Source: Glycomyces harbinensis (GTDB lineage Bacteria > Actinomycetota > Actinomycetes > Mycobacteriales > Micromonosporaceae). Taken from it: 64,000 nt of DNA. Shown piece after piece: positions 60,200-64,000 of the stretch. A program made the position numbers and the translations under genes. The notes under the pieces were generated by a model. That model was not told the DNA's origin. It did not search any database and saw only the letters and a list, made by a program, of their open reading frames with translations. The stretch is taken from the NCBI RefSeq assembly GCF_900101745.1, contig NZ_FNAD01000008.1:1-64000 (forward strand), read 5' to 3'. The first letter of the stretch is position 1. Each line of letters opens with the position of its first letter.

Positions 60200-61893
60200 G
60201 AAAAATCGATCAGATTGCCGACCAGTACGTCGAGGACGCGATCGCCCTCAGCCCGATGAACGCGACCGCGATGGGCGTCCCGGGACACGATCGCGAACTC
60301 GATGACCTCTCACCCGCCGGTCAGGCCGCGTTCGCCGACCTGGAACGGCGCACCATCGCCGCGCTGGAGGCGGCCGAGCCCGTCGACGAGCGCGAGCGCG
60401 TCGCCAAGGAGGCGATTCTGGAGCGCCTGAAGCTGAGTCTGGAGCGCCACGAGGCGGGCGACACCTACCTGGGCCTGAACGTCCTGGCCTCGGACGTCCA
60501 CAGCGTGCGCCAGATCTTCGACCTCATGCCCAAGGACGGCCAGGAGGCCGCCGAGAACATCGCCGCGCGCCTCGCCGCCGTCCCCGACGCGGTCGAGCAG
60601 TACACCGAGACGCTGCGCGCCGAGGCCGCCGCGGGCCGCGTCGCCGCCAAGCGGCAGGTGCTGGAGATCGCCCAGCACTGCGACAACTGGAACGGCGCCA
60701 AGGGCAACGACACCGACTTCTGGATCGGCCTGGCGAACTCGGTGACGATCGACGGCGAGCCGATCAAGTCCGGGCCGCTGCGCATCGCCCTGAGCAACGG
60801 CGCGAGCCTGGCCCGGTACGCCATCACGAAGTTCGCGCTCTTCCTGCGCGAGGAGCTGGCCCCGCAGGCGCCCGAGAAGGACGCGGTCGGCCGCGACCGC
60901 TACTCGCGCGCGTCCCGCTACTTCATCGGCGCGGAGATCGACCTCGAGGAGACCTACGCGTGGGGCTGGCAGGAGCTGGCCCGCATCGAAGCGGATATGC
61001 GCGCGACCGGCGAGCGGATCAAGCCCGGCGCGTCCATCGAAGAGGTCGTCGCGTTCCTCGACCAGGACCCGGACGAGAACTTCACCGACAAGAACGCCTT
61101 CCGCGACTGGATGCAGGACCTCGCCGACTCCACGATCGCCGACCTGGCCGACAAGCACTTCGACATCCCCGAGCAGATCCGCGCGATCGACTGCAAGATC
61201 GCGCCGACCGAGGACGGGGCGATCTACTACACCGGGCCGAGCGAGGACTTCTCCCGTCCGGGCGCGATGTGGTGGTCGGTGCCGGAGGGCCAGCAGCTGT
61301 TCGGCAAGTGGCGCGAGAAGTCCACGGTGTACCACGAGGGCGTGCCGGGCCACCACCTCCAGGTGGGGCAGACGATGGCGCGCGTGGAGCTGCTCAACCG
61401 GTTCCAGCGCCAGATGATGTGGTGCTCGGGCCACGGCGAGGGCTGGGCGCTGTACTCCGAGCGGCTCATGGACGAGCTGGGCTACTACGAGGACGACCCG
61501 GGCGGTCGCCTCGGGATGCTCGACGCGCAGGCGTTCCGCGCCGCGCGCGTGATCGTCGACATCGGCCTGCACTGCGAGTTCGACATCCCCGAGGACAACC
61601 CGTTCGGGTGGCGTCCGGGCGAGTCGTGGGACGGCGAGAAGATGTTCGAGTTCATGCACGCCCACACGCACACGGTCGAGGACGACATGCTCAAGTTCGA
61701 GGTCAACCGGTACCTCGGCTGGGCCGGGCAGGCCCCGTCGTACAAGGTCGGCGAGCGCCTGTGGATGCAGGCCCGCGAGGACTACAAGGCGCGCAAGGGC
61801 GCGGACTTCAACCTCAAGCAGTTCCACTCCGACGCGCTGAACCTCGGCTCGATGGGCCTCGCCCCGTTCGCCGAGTCCCTCAGCCGCCTCTAA
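60196..61893 (+). CDS. DUF885 metallopeptidase-like protein
   Basis: A 565-residue soluble protein of the DUF885 family. The zinc-site motif is HEGVPGHH at residues 380-387, an HExxxxHH variant of the gluzincin site, with a downstream Glu in HGEGWALYSERLMDELG near 413-430 as the likely third ligand. No signal peptide is seen, so it should be cytoplasmic. Members resemble dipeptidyl carboxypeptidases, but few have known substrates. It is coupled to tyrA by a 4-bp overlap. Confidence 0.85.
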   Translation: MRKIDQIADQYVEDAIALSPMNATAMGVPGHDRELDDLSPAGQAAFADLERRTIAALEAAEPVDERERVAKEAILERLKLSLERHEAGDTYLGLNVLASDVHSVRQIFDLMPKDGQEAAENIAARLAAVPDAVEQYTETLRAEAAAGRVAAKRQVLEIAQHCDNWNGAKGNDTDFWIGLANSVTIDGEPIKSGPLRIALSNGASLARYAITKFALFLREELAPQAPEKDAVGRDRYSRASRYFIGAEIDLEETYAWGWQELARIEADMRATGERIKPGASIEEVVAFLDQDPDENFTDKNAFRDWMQDLADSTIADLADKHFDIPEQIRAIDCKIAPTEDGAIYYTGPSEDFSRPGAMWWSVPEGQQLFGKWREKSTVYHEGVPGHHLQVGQTMARVELLNRFQRQMMWCSGHGEGWALYSERLMDELGYYEDDPGGRLGMLDAQAFRAARVIVDIGLHCEFDIPEDNPFGWRPGESWDGEKMFEFMHAHTHTVEDDMLKFEVNRYLGWAGQAPSYKVGERLWMQAREDYKARKGADFNLKQFHSDALNLGSMGLAPFAESLSRL

Positions 61894-61931
61894 GACGAGT
61901 GATCCTCAGGGGTGCGGCGCCGCAGGACGGT

Positions 61932-61979
61932 GTCGCACCCTTGGGGTACGGATTGTTGAACGGGGGCGCCGCGTTCGGA
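61932..61979. repeat. fourth copy of the intergenic repeat
   Basis: GTCGCACCC at 61932 followed by TTGTTGA and GGGGGCGCCGCGTTCGGA at 61962-61979. The last 18 bp are identical to 58857-58874, and the flanking GTTGA is also shared. It lies in the 202-bp gap after the DUF885 stop; the rest of that gap holds nothing I recognise. Confidence 0.55.
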
Positions 61980-62095
61980 ACATATCCGTCATTCCGGATT
62001 TGTCCCTCACTGAGCTCCCCCGTTCAACCACGATAGGCCGCCCCTGTGACGCCGCCACCAGGTGAAACACCTTCGGCATCCGGGCGGCGTCTCCG

Positions 62096-63235
62096 TCAGG
62101 CGTGATCGAGGCCCAGTTCCATCTCGGGCTTGCCGTACCAGGCCCGCAGCCGGTCGGCGCCGCGGCGCAGGGCCGCGATCTCCGCGGCGGTGAACCCGCG
62201 GACCCGCCAGGTCTCCACCAGCAACACGTCCCGCTTCGGCGTCGCCTTCCAGTTGCCGATGACCTGGCCGTCGAGCAGGATCGCCGAGTTGAACCGCGGC
62301 CGGTCCGGGAACACCGACCGCGGCATCGAATGGTGCAGCACCAGGTCCTTCGAGTCGGTGTAGGAGCACATCATCTCGTCGAAGCCCTGCACGAAGTCGA
62401 CCACCGGCCCGCCCTCGCGCGGCGCCGGCGGCTCGTGGGCGAAGTAGAGCGTGAACCCCTCGACCTGGACCTCCTCAAGGCCCAGGTCGGCCACCGCCGC
62501 CTTCGCGTCCGCCACCTTCAACGTCGCCCAGCGCGTGAAGTCCTTGACGGTCGCCGGCCCCCGCGACGCGAAGAACCGCCGCGCGAGCTCCCGGATCGCC
62601 TCGTCCTGCGCGATCGGGCCCGCCGGGACCCGCTCGTCGAAGTTCGCGTACGTCTGCTTGGCGCCCTTGGGCGTCCCCGAGCAGACCACCATGCTCAACT
62701 CGGCGTGCGCGAGCAGATGCCCCAACCGCTGCCCGGTCGGATCCGGGATGCCCGCCTCCGCCAGCGCCGCCGAGGCCTCCTCGCGGGTCAGGTGGCGCCC
62801 GCCCGCGGTGGCCTCGGCGAGTGCGGCCGTCGCCCGCGCGAAGAGCGCGGCGTCGAAGCCGAACGCGCGGTCGTTGGTGCCCATCAGCTGCTTGACCCGG
62901 TCGGCGCTGGCCGTCAGCATCATCCGCAGATCGCCCACGGGCACGGTGTGCCAGGTGGGGCGCAGCACGTGGGTGCGCACGACCGCGCCCTGCTCGATGA
63001 GCGCGTCGACCGCTTTGGGACCGGCGAAGGCCAGGCCCTCGTCGTCGGGGACGGCGCGCATCGCGGGGGTGAGTTTGGAGGGCTGGTACTCCTGGGACTG
63101 GACCGCGCCCAGGTGCGCGAACGCGTCCATCGGTGTGGCGAATCGCTCGCCCCAGAGTCGCTGCGAGTGGGCGCGCCACGAGGCGATCGCCCCCGGCGCG
63201 AGGTCCATGCCGGTACGGCCGGTGGGTGTTGCCAT
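62096..63235 (-). CDS. winged-helix DNA-binding protein (HTH_42; AlkX/YcaQ-like)
   Basis: A 379-residue protein of the HTH_42 family. Features are the N-terminal HLGAVQSQEYQPSKLTPAMRA, the RPTWHTVPVGDLRMML segment near 90-105 and the ASRGPATVKDFTRWATL region near 220. Relatives such as YcaQ and AlkX are DNA glycosylases that repair crosslinks or alkylated bases and often protect producers of genotoxic metabolites. The QxQ-type catalytic motif of that group could correspond to the QSQ near residue 46. A repair role is likely but not proven. Confidence 0.75.
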   Translation of the reverse strand: MATPTGRTGMDLAPGAIASWRAHSQRLWGERFATPMDAFAHLGAVQSQEYQPSKLTPAMRAVPDDEGLAFAGPKAVDALIEQGAVVRTHVLRPTWHTVPVGDLRMMLTASADRVKQLMGTNDRAFGFDAALFARATAALAEATAGGRHLTREEASAALAEAGIPDPTGQRLGHLLAHAELSMVVCSGTPKGAKQTYANFDERVPAGPIAQDEAIRELARRFFASRGPATVKDFTRWATLKVADAKAAVADLGLEEVQVEGFTLYFAHEPPAPREGGPVVDFVQGFDEMMCSYTDSKDLVLHHSMPRSVFPDRPRFNSAILLDGQVIGNWKATPKRDVLLVETWRVRGFTAAEIAALRRGADRLRAWYGKPEMELGLDHA

Positions 63236-63321
63236 GCGCTCATGCTAGCGGCCGCATACGACACGAGCACTCCATCGATCCGCGTCCGCGGCCCGCATGG
63301 CGGGGATCACCAGGTGCGACT

Positions 63322-64000
63322 GTGAATGACCGGGTGGACGCGGTTGCGAAGAACGGCCACAATTACGGCATGTCCCTTCCGAACGCGGTACTCAGGCTCT
63401 CCACGGACGTTCTCGCCGACATCAACGACGACGAACGCCTCGCGTTCGCCTACGCGCACGGCCCGGCCCTGTCCGGATTCGGGGAGGAGGCCGAGCTGGT
63501 GTGCGTCTGGGAGACCGACGAGGTCCCCGCTGACGCGAGCGACGAGGCCGTGCACCTCACGGTCGCGCGGTTCCAGGAACTGCTCGACGAACTCGACCGG
63601 GGCGAGGGCTGGCGCGAGCCGGGCGACGAGGCGCTGCACGTCATCGGGCGTTTCGCCGAGGGCACGCTCCTGGCCGACGACTCGGAGCTTGGCTCGAAGG
63701 CCCGGGCCGAGGTCACCGAGTTCCCGCAGGCTTTGGCCGACGCGTCCCGCGAGGCGGTGGCGAACGAGTCCGAGTCGCTCGCAAAGCGGCTGGGCGACGC
63801 GGAGGACCCGTGGGAGCTGGCGGAGGCCCTGACGGGCGGCCTGCACCGCGCGTACGTGGCGCTGTTCGCGGCGAGCGGGCACTTCTTCCCGGGCCGCGAG
63901 AACCGGGCGGCGTTCGTCGAGCGGTACCTGCTGGGCGACGAGATCCCGGAGGCCGAAGCGGCGGTCTGGGCGGCGGCGGGAGCCCCGGCCCAGGAGCGGG
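63322..64000 (+). CDS. unfinished gene at the right edge, unknown function
   Basis: An open frame runs without stop to the window end, 226 codons from GTG 63322 or 210 from ATG 63370. It starts LPNAVLRLSTDVLADINDDERL and has AYAHGPALSGFGEEAELVCVWE near residues 28-49 of the shorter form, vaguely like a nucleotidyltransferase core without clear catalytic aspartates. The chain is very acidic. The codon pattern (G/C third positions) supports real coding, and shorter frames on the other strand are shadows. Without the C-terminus I cannot name it. It is divergent from the winged-helix gene. Confidence 0.65.
   Translation, partial: MNDRVDAVAKNGHNYGMSLPNAVLRLSTDVLADINDDERLAFAYAHGPALSGFGEEAELVCVWETDEVPADASDEAVHLTVARFQELLDELDRGEGWREPGDEALHVIGRFAEGTLLADDSELGSKARAEVTEFPQALADASREAVANESESLAKRLGDAEDPWELAEALTGGLHRAYVALFAASGHFFPGRENRAAFVERYLLGDEIPEAEAAVWAAAGAPAQER

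Noticed and set aside
63450-63882. Minus-strand frames at the right edge
   Set aside because: They overlap the open plus-strand frame with the better G/C third-position pattern and have low-complexity translations.

Overview
The window is a contiguous, very GC-rich chromosomal segment (about 70% G+C by eye). It looks like a mycothiol-producing actinomycete: it carries mycothiol synthase (mshD), GTG and TTG starts, many 4-bp ATGA/GTGA gene overlaps, TANNNT boxes 6-8 bp from start codons that suggest leaderless transcripts, Tat signals and an IdeR-type iron box. The genus cannot be fixed from sequence alone; Glycomycetaceae is only a guess. No phage, transposon, CRISPR array, rRNA or secondary-metabolite assembly line is visible.

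Layout. (1) 0.4-7.4 kb is a complete D-Ala-D-Lac glycopeptide-resistance island: murF-type ligase (-), vanH-vanA-vanX-GNAT (+), vanR-vanS (-), vanY (+). The vanH and vanY starts are preceded by the same promoter module: CATATC boxes 11 bp apart, a CATACG box, an AACGCCGCA box and TTGACT, all at identical spacing. This is the best candidate for a VanR regulon signature. (2) 7.4-20.1 kb has an orphan solute-binding lipoprotein with a large potential leader hairpin. A divergent cluster follows: response regulator, kinase, membrane glycosyltransferase and Zn-ribbon epimerase on one strand; a DUF2064-GT2 fusion, MTA phosphorylase and PLP gamma-lyase on the other, then a membrane sulfite-oxidase-like molybdoenzyme. 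This neighbourhood is the strongest candidate for an uncharacterised pathway. (3) 20.3-26.3 kb is a complete Mrp cation/proton antiporter operon with A and B fused.

(4) 26.4-36.4 kb holds small regulator-target pairs, most with a visible inverted-repeat operator: TetR/membrane protein, ArsR/Cys-tailed flavoprotein beside a TauE exporter, TetR/SDR and AraC/Gfo-Idh-MocA, plus a nucleotidyltransferase and an XRE regulator. (5) 36.6-48.7 kb is a fructose and fructan region: a LacI-controlled frc-type fructose ABC importer with sugar kinase, then convergent genes for a secreted GH32 fructanase, an intracellular GH32-like enzyme, a CUT1 oligosaccharide importer and its own LacI. A perfect 18-bp-arm terminator separates the two halves. 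The expected flow is outside hydrolysis, uptake of fructose and fructo-oligosaccharides, then internal hydrolysis and phosphorylation.

(6) 48.8-64 kb is housekeeping: two serine tRNAs, a CPBP protease homologue, an iron-box-controlled FhuF-like ferric reductase, mshD, a Nudix hydrolase, DUF47-Pit phosphate transport, a DinG-type helicase with an AI-2E family permease, a groES-like/tyrA/DUF885 operon flanked by a degenerate intergenic repeat family, an AlkX/YcaQ-like winged-helix protein, and an unfinished gene at the right edge.
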